10,575 bases of DNA from an uncultured Clostridia bacterium (GCA_947174955.1 CAMWKX010000028.1:1-10575), one strand, 5' to 3'; shown: positions 1-7,692, counted from the stretch's first letter. The notes: generated by a model not told the origin, from the sequence alone. Numbers and translations are program-made.

Positions 1-636
1 GCCAGCATCCGTAAGCATCTGGTTGACCTTGTCCACGCACCAGCCCTTGGCTATTCCGCCCAGATCGAGCGCGAGAGAATACTCCCTTTCGTCGTCCTCT
101 ATCTTTGCGGTAAAATCAGGCTTGGTTGCGTAATATGCGCCGTCCAATTCAAAAATTTCCACTTCGGAAAAGTGTTCGGAAAGCTCTTTGAAAGCCGTAA
201 CGTACTTCTCTTCGGGGAGCGTCGTAGGAGTTTCGCCCTGCGCGGTAAATCCGTATAAATTCTTGCTGTAATATACCGCGGGATTGAAATAGCCGTCCGT
301 TTCCACGTACATATCCTTGGCAAGCGAAAGCACCTCGTAGCTAATCTCGTCCAGCGCCACGGTTTCGCCCGCGGCGGCGTTGTTGAATTTGTATACGTAA
401 GAAGCCGGGACGGACGCGCTGAGCGAGCTGTCTGCGGCGTACAGAAAGGTTCTTACTTCGTCCGCAAGCGCGTTGAAATCAGCCTCTTCGATTTTATCCG
501 CGGCAAGCGTAGCGTACGTGCTCATCGCAAAAAAACTGCGTTTAAATCCGCCGTTTTCCTCCTCAGTATTGCACGCGCATAAAAGCGATAGAGCGGCAAC
601 CGATACGGCCGCTAAGCCTGCCAAAAACTTCTTCAT
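1..636 (-). CDS. apbE: FAD:protein FMN transferase, ApbE family lipoprotein (partial, C-terminus outside window)
   Basis: ApbE enzymes move FMN from FAD onto a threonine of partner proteins such as Rnf, Nqr or FMN-binding redox proteins, outside the membrane. I translated the 212 codons visible here. They begin with a lipoprotein signal (MKKFLAG, hydrophobic run, then LCAC with the lipid cysteine at residue 22). Next come FFAMSTYATL (33-42 region, the usual start of the ApbE fold), a DGYFNPAVYY block near residue 115 and LYGF, and the family hallmark DLGGIAKGWCVDKV at 191-204. The reading frame stays open to base 1, so the C-terminal third, including the usual metal-binding part, lies outside the window. 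The start at 636 is chosen because it gives the intact signal peptide; no other start precedes the lipobox sensibly. The ribosome site is weak (AGG three bases before ATG), which fits the promoter placed directly in front. The flavinylated partner is not in the window. Confidence 0.92.
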   Translation of the reverse strand, partial: MKKFLAGLAAVSVAALSLLCACNTEEENGGFKRSFFAMSTYATLAADKIEEADFNALADEVRTFLYAADSSLSASVPASYVYKFNNAAAGETVALDEISYEVLSLAKDMYVETDGYFNPAVYYSKNLYGFTAQGETPTTLPEEKYVTAFKELSEHFSEVEIFELDGAYYATKPDFTAKIEDDEREYSLALDLGGIAKGWCVDKVNQMLTDAG

Positions 637-642
637 AAACCT

Positions 643-671
643 ATTATAAATCATTTTTCGTCCGTTTGCAA
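643..671 (-). promoter_or_regulatory. Predicted sigma-70-type promoter of apbE, giving a nearly leaderless transcript
   Basis: Read on the minus strand, TTGCAA (671-666) is followed after exactly 17 bases by TATAAT (648-643), a perfect -10 hexamer. Only six bases (AGGTTT) separate it from the ATG at 636-634, so the expected transcription start falls at or within a few bases of the start codon. The -35 box touches the T-run of the upstream terminator, so apbE is isolated from the upstream operon and restarted at once. Confidence 0.6.
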
Positions 672-673
672 TA

Positions 674-706
674 AAACGGCGTTCGGTTTAAAGCCGAACG
701 CCGTTT
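674..706 (-). terminator. Rho-independent terminator after the ABC transporter gene
   Basis: A 13-bp perfect inverted repeat (arms 674-686 and 694-706, loop of 7) lies 15 bases beyond the stop codon of the ABC transporter gene. On the minus strand the GC-rich stem is followed by TTTTATT. On the plus strand the stem is followed by TTTAAATTT-like sequence, but no gene reads into it from that side. Confidence 0.85.
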
Positions 707-720
707 AAATTTGTCTGTAA

Positions 721-3700
721 TTATTCCGTTCTGAGCGCGACTACGGGGTCCTTCTTCGCCGCCGCCGACGCGGGTATCAAGCCCGAAATCAAAGTCAAGC
801 CGACGCTTACGCAAATCATTATCAGCGCTTGCCACCAGGGCAGTGCCGCAATTCCCGCAATACCCACTAGCGAGAATACTACCGCGTTTAATATCAGCGA
901 AATTATATACGTTACGAGTATACCGAACGTACCCGCCACAAGTCCTATAATAAACGTTTCGGAATTGAACAGCCGCTTGATATCCTTCTTTCTCGCACCT
1001 ACCGCGCGTAAGATACCTATTTCCTTTATTCGCTCGACAACCGACACGTAGGTGATAATGCCTATCATAACCGTCGATACAACCAGCGACAGCGCGGTAA
1101 ACGCCACGAGAGCCACGGTTATCATTTCGATCATCATATTAATCATATTGATTATCAGACCGACGTTGTCCGTATAGGTTATCTGCATCGACTTATCCAG
1201 CAGTTTGACCTGCGAGCCGTCTTTAAGCGTTACCCACTCCGACTTTTCGTAACTGTCTTTGACGCTTTCGAAGTTTTCAATCTCGTTCTCCGCGTCGAAA
1301 TCTTTAATGTACGAGTACTGACCGTTCTGTAATTTAACTACCCACTTGCCGCTCTCGCACATATCGTTCCATTCGTCGAGGTATTCGCAGACCTTGTCTT
1401 TCGCGTTGAAATCGGTGGGGTAAATATAGACCGACGACGGCAGTTCGCTGCCGCCCAAAAATTGCGCGGAAACCTGCAGCATCTTGGTGCGGTCGGTGGG
1501 GTCGGAAAGACCCGACATCATCATCGACATTATATCTCCGCCTTCGTAGATAAAGGTCATATCCGACTTTTCTTCAACTTTAAGCTGACCGTCGTCGCCT
1601 TTCGAAAGCGAGGTGTAATTGAAGTAGTACGGCAACATCGCAAGGTATTGTTTGCCTTCCGGCTGACTCTTGATATACTGCACGACCGTGCTTTCGTTGG
1701 AATCCTTTAAAACGCGCGCGGTGTGCGCCGTAGTGTAGTAAACGCCCGCGCTGAGACTGCTGTACGAAATGCCCGACTTCTTTTGCAAAATCAGTTTAAC
1801 GTTCATTTCCGAGCCGTTTTCCGTATTGATATTGGGGATAGGCATCTTATTCTCGTTGACCTTAATAAAGTTGCCCGTGACGTACGGTCTGTGCACGTAA
1901 TTGTTGCCGCCTGCGTCGTAATACGCCTCGCCGTTGGGATAATAATAGAATTTCTTAGAGCCTTCGCCGATAAAGTACGACAAATCGAAGCCGTTTTCGG
2001 GGTCGGACTGACCGTTTGTTATACCGCTGCCTATAAGTCCCAGCTCTTCGTCGTAGTTGACATTTTCGCCGTTATCGTCCCTTATGGCGTCGTACGCATA
2101 GTTCAAGAACTCCTTCTGAGACAAATAGCCGTACTGTCCGAGCGCGATATCGGTTATCTTGCTGTCGTCGACTACCATTATAAGCGAGCTCGGGTCGGAG
2201 AAAATAGCCTTTTTCTGCGAGTCCGAAAGGTTCTTGGCGTTGCGCGAAACTTTGCCGTTTTCCGTTTCGTACGCAACCACGTCGTACTGACTGAATATGT
2301 AATCGTAGTTGTCGGGAATTTCACGGAAAGTGGATATACTCGAAATCGTACCGGTGAAGTTTTTATACTCCTCCTGCTCGCTTAAAATCTTCGAATACAT
2401 ACCGCGTATGCCCGTTACCGAAGTTACGACCTCGTCGTCCTGTCTGTCGACTCTGAAACCCGTATATATATTGTTTGCGGGGCTGAAATCGTAGCCGTAC
2501 TGCACTACGTTCGTGAGTTTACCGTCCATCTTGCTCACGTAATCGATATACTCCGCAGTTATGTTGTTGGTCTTGGTAAGCCCCTTTGCGAACGTGCCCA
2601 AAGTATCCATAAGCGAGCGCACGTACAGCTTGTCGTCGAGCTTGGTTATATCCACCTTGGGTTTAGACGACGAGGACATATCCATCAGCGAGGAATAGTC
2701 CAGAGCCGAACGCGTGATGGATACGGGGTTGCCCGAAAGCATATCGTTTTCCATATCGCGTATATAGTTCTTTACGCCTGCGGAAATTGCAAGCACCATC
2801 GACACGCCGATAATGCCTATCGAGCCGGCAACCGAAACCATCGCCGTCCTCTTGGACTTGGACAGAAGGTTTTTAAGACTGAGCGCCATTGCCATTCCGA
2901 TTGACATCGACGTTTTTTTCTTTTTGCCCTTGTTGGTCTTTACCTCTCCTTCGCCCTTCTCCGCAATTTCAGCCGTTTCGGGCGCGGCGGCTTCCGCGCT
3001 TTCAACGGGCTCCTCTTTGACCTCTTCGGGAATATCCGTGCCGTCGTAAGGCATAGAGTCGTCGACCATCTCGCCGTCCAGAAGCCTTACTATACGCGTG
3101 GAGTACTGCTCGGCAAGCTCGGGGTTGTGGGTTACCATTATGACGAGGCGGTCCTGAGATATCTCCTTCAAAAGGTCCATTATCTGAACGCTGGTAACCG
3201 AGTCAAGCGCGCCCGTAGGCTCGTCGGCGAGCACTATTTCGGGGTCGTTTATGAGCGCGCGGGCAATCGCAACCCTCTGCGCCTGACCGCCCGAAAGCTG
3301 GTTGGGGCGGTTTTTTATCTTTTCTTTTAAGCCCACCTTTTCCAACGCGGCGATTGCACGCTCTCTGCGCTCCTGTTTGGATACGCCCGAAATGGTCAGA
3401 GCAAGCTCGACGTTCTGCAAAATTGTCTGGTGGGGAATTAAGTGATAGCTTTGGAATATAAAGCCTATCGAATGGTTACGGTATGTATCCCAGTCCCTGT
3501 CGCCGTACTGTTTGGTGCTTCTGCCCTCGATTATAAGGTCGCCCGAGGTATACTGGTCAAGACCGCCGATGATGTTTAAAAGTGTGGTCTTGCCGCAACC
3601 CGAAGGTCCCAAAATGGACACGAACTCACTCTTTCTGAACTTTAAGCTGATGCCCTTTAACGCCTGCACCTTTTCGCCCGCGACGGCATAGTCCTTTTTA

Positions 3701-3726
3701 ATGTCGTTTAATTCCAACATTGCCAT
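721..3726 (-). CDS. MacB-like ABC transporter: ATPase fused to FtsX-type permease with a very large outer domain
   Basis: This is a 1001-residue half-transporter expected to dimerise in the cytoplasmic membrane and to act mechanically on peptides, lipoproteins or antimicrobials rather than by classical translocation (known for MacB/LolCDE relatives). The N-terminal ATPase shows Walker A GPSGCGKT at 40-47, the Q-loop FQ at 91-92, signature LSGGQ at 144-148, Walker B IVLADEP at 164-170 and H-loop histidine at 200. Residues 225-272 form a Glu/Ala-rich linker ending in a Lys cluster. A first membrane helix lies near 295-317. An outer domain of about 535 residues follows, then three membrane helices near 866-893, 924-950 and 964-985, with the FtsX-family loop ERIKEIGILRAVGA at 898-911. 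The start at 3726 has AAGGAAG 12 bases upstream; a second ATG two codons later is possible. It is 58 bases downstream of gltX with no terminator between. Substrate is unknown. Confidence 0.9.
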   Translation of the reverse strand: MAMLELNDIKKDYAVAGEKVQALKGISLKFRKSEFVSILGPSGCGKTTLLNIIGGLDQYTSGDLIIEGRSTKQYGDRDWDTYRNHSIGFIFQSYHLIPHQTILQNVELALTISGVSKQERRERAIAALEKVGLKEKIKNRPNQLSGGQAQRVAIARALINDPEIVLADEPTGALDSVTSVQIMDLLKEISQDRLVIMVTHNPELAEQYSTRIVRLLDGEMVDDSMPYDGTDIPEEVKEEPVESAEAAAPETAEIAEKGEGEVKTNKGKKKKTSMSIGMAMALSLKNLLSKSKRTAMVSVAGSIGIIGVSMVLAISAGVKNYIRDMENDMLSGNPVSITRSALDYSSLMDMSSSSKPKVDITKLDDKLYVRSLMDTLGTFAKGLTKTNNITAEYIDYVSKMDGKLTNVVQYGYDFSPANNIYTGFRVDRQDDEVVTSVTGIRGMYSKILSEQEEYKNFTGTISSISTFREIPDNYDYIFSQYDVVAYETENGKVSRNAKNLSDSQKKAIFSDPSSLIMVVDDSKITDIALGQYGYLSQKEFLNYAYDAIRDDNGENVNYDEELGLIGSGITNGQSDPENGFDLSYFIGEGSKKFYYYPNGEAYYDAGGNNYVHRPYVTGNFIKVNENKMPIPNINTENGSEMNVKLILQKKSGISYSSLSAGVYYTTAHTARVLKDSNESTVVQYIKSQPEGKQYLAMLPYYFNYTSLSKGDDGQLKVEEKSDMTFIYEGGDIMSMMMSGLSDPTDRTKMLQVSAQFLGGSELPSSVYIYPTDFNAKDKVCEYLDEWNDMCESGKWVVKLQNGQYSYIKDFDAENEIENFESVKDSYEKSEWVTLKDGSQVKLLDKSMQITYTDNVGLIINMINMMIEMITVALVAFTALSLVVSTVMIGIITYVSVVERIKEIGILRAVGARKKDIKRLFNSETFIIGLVAGTFGILVTYIISLILNAVVFSLVGIAGIAALPWWQALIMICVSVGLTLISGLIPASAAAKKDPVVALRTE

Positions 3727-3738
3727 AAGTGTTTTTTA

Positions 3739-3745
3739 CTTCCTT
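3739..3745 (-). promoter_or_regulatory. Ribosome binding site of the ABC transporter gene
   Basis: AAGGAAG on the minus strand, 12 bases before the ATG at 3726. The spacing is rather long but is better for this ATG than for the one two codons further in. No promoter-like hexamers are visible in the 58-base gap, which supports transcription from upstream. Confidence 0.55.
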
Positions 3746-3784
3746 TTATGCGTTTTCTCTGACTTTTTCCTGATTCTCTGTTTC

Positions 3785-5428
3785 TTAAATTTTACCCGCG
3801 TTCAGCCTTGCGAGCGTGCGTGCCTTGCCGAGTATTCCCATTACCGTGCACAAATCGGGTGAATTGGGCGAGCCCGCAACGGCAATTCGCAATATTTCCG
3901 CAACGTCCGCAACGCTGCCCTTAAAGCTTTCGGGGTTTGCCTTGTACTCGCTCATTTCCGCGGCAAAGCCGTTAGCCGCCGCAACTCCCTTGACCTTTGC
4001 AAACCACGCGGAGTTATCGTCGTTTTCGTCGTACACTGCGGCAAAGCCGTCGAGCACCGCGTTGACCGTATCTTTGTCGTAACGGTACTCATAGGCGGGC
4101 TTGAACGTGTCGTCGAAGAAATAGTCCATAAGGCGCACGCCCATCTCCGCGCGCACGATGTCCTTGCGCCTCTTCTTGCCGCCTATGCCGCAGATTAAAT
4201 TCAATATTTTTATTATATATTCCTTATCCGCAAAATGTTGCCTGTCCGTATCCGAGCCGAACTCGTTTACCCAGCCGTTTAAGAAATCGTACGTTTCCTC
4301 CGCCGAAAGATTTGCAAGCTCGGCTTTGGATATGTCGTTGAGTTTGTCTATGTCAAACAAAGCGCCGCTCTTGCCCATCTTGCCTATCGAGAACTTGAAA
4401 TCGCGGTAGTCCGCCTGCGGATTTTTGCGCTCCCACTCCTCGAAATTGGAGTTTAAAATGGTCATTAAATACTTGACGACCGCCTTGGGATAATAGCCTG
4501 CGCTGCGGTAATAGTCGAGGGATAGTTCGGGGTCTTTGCGCTTTGACAGCTTTCTTTTTACGCCGTTGTCCACCTTCATTAGTGAGCAGGTATGACCGTA
4601 CTTTGGAAGCTGAAAGCCGAGCACCTTGAAAAGCTCTAAATGAATGGGCAGACTCGACAGCCACTCCTCGCCGCGGATGACCAGCGTGGTGTGCATAAAG
4701 TGGTCGTCTATCGCGTGCGCAAAATGGTAAGTGGGTATGCCGTCCGACTTTAAAATGACGACGTCCTGGTCGTTTTCCGTGACGGTGATATCGCCCTTGA
4801 TTGCGTCCCTGAACGTAAACTTGTTCTCAGTATTTCCCTGCGATTTCAGACGGATAACAAAGGGCTTGCCCGCCTTGATATTCGCATAAATTTCCTCTTC
4901 GGAAAGGTTGCGGCACTTGGCGTACTTGCCGTAATAGCCGGTAATTTCCTTCCTCTCGGTCTGCTCCTCGCGCACTGCGTTAAGCTCGTCCTCGGTACAG
5001 AAACAAGGATACGCAAGCCCGCGCACAATTAAGTCTTTTACGTACGCACGGTAAATCGAGGCGCGTTGGCGCTGGTAGTAAGGACCGTATTTATTGAGGG
5101 GCGAATCTATCTCCGCGCCCTCGTCGAAATTGAGCCCGAAATATTTCAAGGAGCGGATAACGCTCTCTACCGCGCCGTCCACCTTGCGCTTTAAGTCGGT
5201 GTCCTCTATTCTCAGATAGAAGATGCCGCCCGTTGTGTGCGCGATACGCTCGTCTGCAAGAGCGCTGTACAGGTTGCCCAGATGTATAAAGCCTGTGGGC
5301 GAGGGCGCAAGGCGGGTGACCTCCGCGCCTTTTTCAAGCTCGCGCGCAGGGTACGCCTTTTCGTACTCGTCCAAAGGGAGCAAATCGTTATCGGGAATTA
5401 AAACTTCGGCTAATTTTTTCAAGTCCAT
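3785..5428 (-). CDS. gltX: Glutamate--tRNA ligase (long clostridial form)
   Basis: Charges tRNA with glutamate using ATP in the cytoplasm (class I synthetase). Numbering from the ATG at 5428 (547 residues), the HIGH-type signature is FIHLGN at 47-52, preceded by APSPTG at 41-46. The KMSKS-type signature is KLSKR at 293-297. CFC at 142-144 with a later cysteine at 172 resembles the zinc-binding insert of GluRS. A segment of about 35 residues precedes the conserved RLAPSPTGF block, and the total is longer than the usual 470-490; both match a form I know from Clostridia. The start is set at 5428 rather than at an in-frame TTG at 5449, because AAGGA lies 8 bases before the ATG and the ATG is one base after the thrE stop. 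That arrangement suggests translational coupling. Whether it also misacylates tRNA-Gln cannot be read from the sequence. Confidence 0.95.
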   Translation of the reverse strand: MDLKKLAEVLIPDNDLLPLDEYEKAYPARELEKGAEVTRLAPSPTGFIHLGNLYSALADERIAHTTGGIFYLRIEDTDLKRKVDGAVESVIRSLKYFGLNFDEGAEIDSPLNKYGPYYQRQRASIYRAYVKDLIVRGLAYPCFCTEDELNAVREEQTERKEITGYYGKYAKCRNLSEEEIYANIKAGKPFVIRLKSQGNTENKFTFRDAIKGDITVTENDQDVVILKSDGIPTYHFAHAIDDHFMHTTLVIRGEEWLSSLPIHLELFKVLGFQLPKYGHTCSLMKVDNGVKRKLSKRKDPELSLDYYRSAGYYPKAVVKYLMTILNSNFEEWERKNPQADYRDFKFSIGKMGKSGALFDIDKLNDISKAELANLSAEETYDFLNGWVNEFGSDTDRQHFADKEYIIKILNLICGIGGKKRRKDIVRAEMGVRLMDYFFDDTFKPAYEYRYDKDTVNAVLDGFAAVYDENDDNSAWFAKVKGVAAANGFAAEMSEYKANPESFKGSVADVAEILRIAVAGSPNSPDLCTVMGILGKARTLARLNAGKI

Positions 5429-5429
5429 A

Positions 5430-6821
5430 TTACTTGTCCTTTTTTTCAATTTTCATTTCGTTCTTATACTTTTCCGCTTTGCGCTTCATAGCAAGCTTGT
5501 TTTTTAAATAATATTTGAGCTTAACGGGGGAAAACAAATGGAAAAGTACGGTAGCCGTACAGATGCCGACCGCTATGCTCAGAAGGGTCAGAAGGCATAT
5601 CACACCCCACTCCGAGGCTGACATCGTAGCCATATTCGGCGAAACGATAGCCTCCATAGTATAGTAGAGCGAACTGCCCGGGACCACCGCTATGATTGCC
5701 GGAACCAGAATAATGGTTGCGGGAATTTTTATGCTCCTCGCCATTATTTCGGACAAAATCGCCGCAAACAGCGTGGGAATAAGCACTATTAAAAATACGT
5801 AGTCGTTACTGTAATCGAAAGCTTCGAGCATACCCACGTACACGCCCAGAGCAAGAACGCTGGCAAGCAGCGCCCAACCGATACGCTTTAAATTCAAATT
5901 GAAGAACAGGCACACCGCACCGGCGCCCAACGTGCCGGATATCATAAGCATAAGCGCTCTGAACCACGTGGTATTATCGATTAAGTTGTACCAACCGGTA
6001 AACGTGTATTTCGTAAAGTCGGCAATGGGGCTCAACGCAAGTATCGAAACGCCGTAGCCCGCCGCAATGACGACTGCAAGAAGTATGCCGTTTAAAAGCT
6101 GGAATGTACCGCTCATCAGATCGCCCGTGAACATATCGCGCACGGCGTTGGTAGTCAGAAGCCCGGGTATCAGTATCATTATCGTACCTATCATTACGTA
6201 CGAGCATTGACAGGGAAGCCCGATTATGTTTAAAAGCTTGCACAGCGACACGCTTAAAATTCCGCCGACCAAAGACAGTATAAACGTGGACGCATAGGCG
6301 TTTAACGAACGCTTGGACAACACCTCGTTCAACAGCGACATACAGAATGCGACCAAAAGCGCGGGCAGAACGTCGGCGACCGTGCCTCCGAAAAATATCG
6401 AATATATTCCCGAAACCAGCGACGCGCCTGCAATAATGACCCACTTGTTGCGCGTTTTCGAATGAGCCAGCTCGAAGCACATTTTGAGCGAGTCGTTCAC
6501 GGGGTATTTATTGTGACAGATATCGCGCGACAGCTGGTTATATCTTTCGAGCAGCGCAAGGTTGTTCGACGTCGAATAAACCCTCTTCATATGCGATTCC
6601 TGGTTGCCGTCGGCAGTGCGGACGCTCGCAATTATCATAGAGGGGAACGCCGCAACGTTGGCTTCCTCCGCGCCGTATGCGCGGCATATTCTGTCCACCG
6701 CCGTCTCCACGCGCGAAACGGAACCGCCGCTCGACAACAGTCCCACGCCCACTTCGAGCGCAAGCTCCAAAACCTGCGCGTAATTGATTTTCTCTTCGGT
6801 AATAATCTTTTCTTCTTCCAT
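5430..6821 (-). CDS. thrE: Threonine/serine exporter, ThrE family (both halves fused)
   Basis: A 463-residue membrane protein expected to export threonine, serine or related small molecules. The N-terminal soluble part (about 1-125) carries the family motif SSGGSVSRVE at 30-39. The first membrane half has the conserved segment PGLLTTNAVRDM at 219-230 followed by TGDLMSG at 232-238. The second half has KIPATIILVPAIIAVVPGS at 365-383, typical of the small partner domain that is a separate gene in some bacteria and fused here. About ten hydrophobic helices run from about 127 to 430. The tail (434-463) is strongly basic and its last codons supply the gltX ribosome site. The ATG at 6821 is 15 bases after the xre stop and has only AAGAG before it, so it is probably translated by coupling. 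Substrate specificity is inferred from the family only. Confidence 0.88.
   Translation of the reverse strand: MEEEKIITEEKINYAQVLELALEVGVGLLSSGGSVSRVETAVDRICRAYGAEEANVAAFPSMIIASVRTADGNQESHMKRVYSTSNNLALLERYNQLSRDICHNKYPVNDSLKMCFELAHSKTRNKWVIIAGASLVSGIYSIFFGGTVADVLPALLVAFCMSLLNEVLSKRSLNAYASTFILSLVGGILSVSLCKLLNIIGLPCQCSYVMIGTIMILIPGLLTTNAVRDMFTGDLMSGTFQLLNGILLAVVIAAGYGVSILALSPIADFTKYTFTGWYNLIDNTTWFRALMLMISGTLGAGAVCLFFNLNLKRIGWALLASVLALGVYVGMLEAFDYSNDYVFLIVLIPTLFAAILSEIMARSIKIPATIILVPAIIAVVPGSSLYYTMEAIVSPNMATMSASEWGVICLLTLLSIAVGICTATVLFHLFSPVKLKYYLKNKLAMKRKAEKYKNEMKIEKKDK
5437..5441 (-). promoter_or_regulatory. Ribosome binding site that fixes the gltX start at 5428
   Basis: AAGGA on the minus strand, 8 bases before ATG 5428-5426, embedded in the last codons of thrE. 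The alternative TTG at 5449 lies upstream of this site and has no ribosome site of its own. Confidence 0.75.
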
Positions 6822-6836
6822 ACTCTTAAATCTTGA

Positions 6837-7481
6837 TTATTTTTCAACCTTGCGGTTGGGTTTATATAATTTTCGCAAAACGAACCAGCCCGCGACGAGC
6901 ACCTGTACGCCCACAGCAACGAGATAGAACGGCCAGATGGGCACGTCCTTTGCATACAGCCACACGAACACGTGAACTATGAGCGCGACCGACCACACCA
7001 CCGCCGAAGCCGCCAGCGCCGTCGTTATCCGTCTGCCCCAGATAGAGGAGAAAACGAGCAGCACCACCGCCGAAACGAACGGCGCGATGACAAACGACAG
7101 ATAGGCGTAACCGCGTATCGACGTGATGTAGTACAAAATCATAAACACGCCCGTCGCCACGACCCACACGAGCGCAAACGACAAGAGCGTAATCAAAAGC
7201 CGCTTGTGAAAGAGGTTCAACCTGGGCTTCACCTCTTTTGCAGGCTTTTCCTTAACAATATCGTCGACCGTGATATGATATATCTCCGCAAGCTGAATGA
7301 GCACGCGCAGATCGGGAATAGACTCCCCGCGCTCCCACTTGGATACAGCCTTATCGGTATAATTGAGTTTTTCGGCGAGCTGCGCCTGCGTAAGCCCGAC
7401 TTCCTGCCGTAACCTGATAAGGTTTGCGGCAATAATCTCCTTCAAATCGGAAGCGCCGTTCGCGTCGTTGTTGTAATTCAT
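6837..7481 (-). CDS. XRE-family transcriptional regulator with a four-helix membrane domain
   Basis: A 214-residue protein with a Cro/CI-type helix-turn-helix at about 16-72; LTQAQLAEKLN at 30-40 and KAVSKWERGESIPD at 44-57 are the typical recognition and following helices. A short charged linker (77-94) leads to four hydrophobic segments at about 95-117, 126-147, 153-175 and 182-202, ending in a basic tail. The DNA-binding domain should therefore sit on the inner face of the membrane. Such membrane-tethered XRE proteins are common in Clostridia, mostly without known signals. It is the first gene of the minus-strand operon and is divergent from degV. It may regulate its own promoter, but that is inference. 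No ribosome site precedes the ATG; the bases in front are ACAGGT, directly after a -10 hexamer. No better start exists before the helix-turn-helix. Confidence 0.9.
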   Translation of the reverse strand: MNYNNDANGASDLKEIIAANLIRLRQEVGLTQAQLAEKLNYTDKAVSKWERGESIPDLRVLIQLAEIYHITVDDIVKEKPAKEVKPRLNLFHKRLLITLLSFALVWVVATGVFMILYYITSIRGYAYLSFVIAPFVSAVVLLVFSSIWGRRITTALAASAVVWSVALIVHVFVWLYAKDVPIWPFYLVAVGVQVLVAGWFVLRKLYKPNRKVEK

Positions 7482-7487
7482 ACCTGT

Positions 7488-7516
7488 AGTATATCACGCG
7501 CGCACGCGTTTTGCAA
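7488..7516 (-). promoter_or_regulatory. Predicted promoter of xre and its operon, nearly leaderless
   Basis: On the minus strand TTGCAA (7516-7511), a 17-base spacer and TATACT (7493-7488) are followed after six bases by the ATG at 7481-7479. Hexamers, spacer length and distance to the ATG match those of the apbE promoter. The spacer is unusually GC-rich and alternates pyrimidine and purine from 7495 to 7509, with CACGCG repeated at 7495-7500 and 7503-7508. Confidence 0.6.
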
Positions 7517-7527
7517 TTAATTTTAGG

Positions 7528-7571
7528 CAACTCTACTGTCAGTAGAGTGTGAAATTTTTGCGGTAGAGTTG
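7528..7571. repeat. Operator-like cluster of GTAGAG half-sites in the xre/degV control region
   Basis: CTCTACTGTCAGTAGAG at 7531-7547 is a perfect palindrome with 8-base arms around one central T. A third half-site, GTAGAG at 7563-7568, lies 21 bases from the matching one at 7542-7547, about two helical turns, so it would face the same side. The outer CAACTCTAC (7528-7536) and GTAGAGTTG (7563-7571) also form a 9-base inverted repeat. The cluster is upstream of the xre -35 box by 15 bases and of the degV -35 box by about 60. The likely binder is the neighbouring XRE protein, by position only. Confidence 0.6.
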
Positions 7572-7630
7572 TGAAAAGCCGCCGTTTATGCCCAAAAATA
7601 AATTGTAGACTGTTAAAAGTCCGATTATAG

Positions 7631-7659
7631 TTGTAAATTGCCGAATTAGGGGTTATAAT
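7631..7659 (+). promoter_or_regulatory. Predicted sigma-70-type promoter of degV
   Basis: TTGTAA (7631-7636), 17 bases, then a perfect TATAAT (7654-7659). The expected transcription start is near 7666, giving a leader of about 30 bases with a strong ribosome site, unlike the two nearly leaderless promoters in the window. Confidence 0.65.
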
Positions 7660-7686
7660 AATATTGTTAAAATTTTCCGCACATAC

Positions 7687-7692
7687 GGAGGA
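7687..7692 (+). promoter_or_regulatory. Ribosome binding site of degV, deciding the start at 7697
   Basis: GGAGGA lies 4 bases before ATG 7697 (5 from GGAGG). It rules out an in-frame TTG at 7664, which has no ribosome site, would coincide with the predicted transcription start and would add 11 residues not seen at DegV N-termini. Confidence 0.85.

Noticed and set aside
1723..2385. A 220-codon open frame on the plus strand opposite the ABC transporter gene
   Set aside because: It lies entirely opposite a well-supported gene, has no ribosome site, and its product is low-complexity Val/Arg-rich with no recognisable motif; it is a codon-bias shadow.
5429..5449. TTG at 5449 as an earlier start for gltX
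   Set aside because: It would overlap thrE by 20 bases and lies upstream of the AAGGA site that serves the ATG at 5428.
5429..5470. T-box or other leader riboswitch before gltX
   Set aside because: Only one base separates the thrE stop from the gltX start, so there is no room for a leader element.
5974..6480. A 168-codon frame on the same strand as thrE in another frame
   Set aside because: Arg-rich translation inside the conserved ThrE membrane region; an out-of-frame reading.
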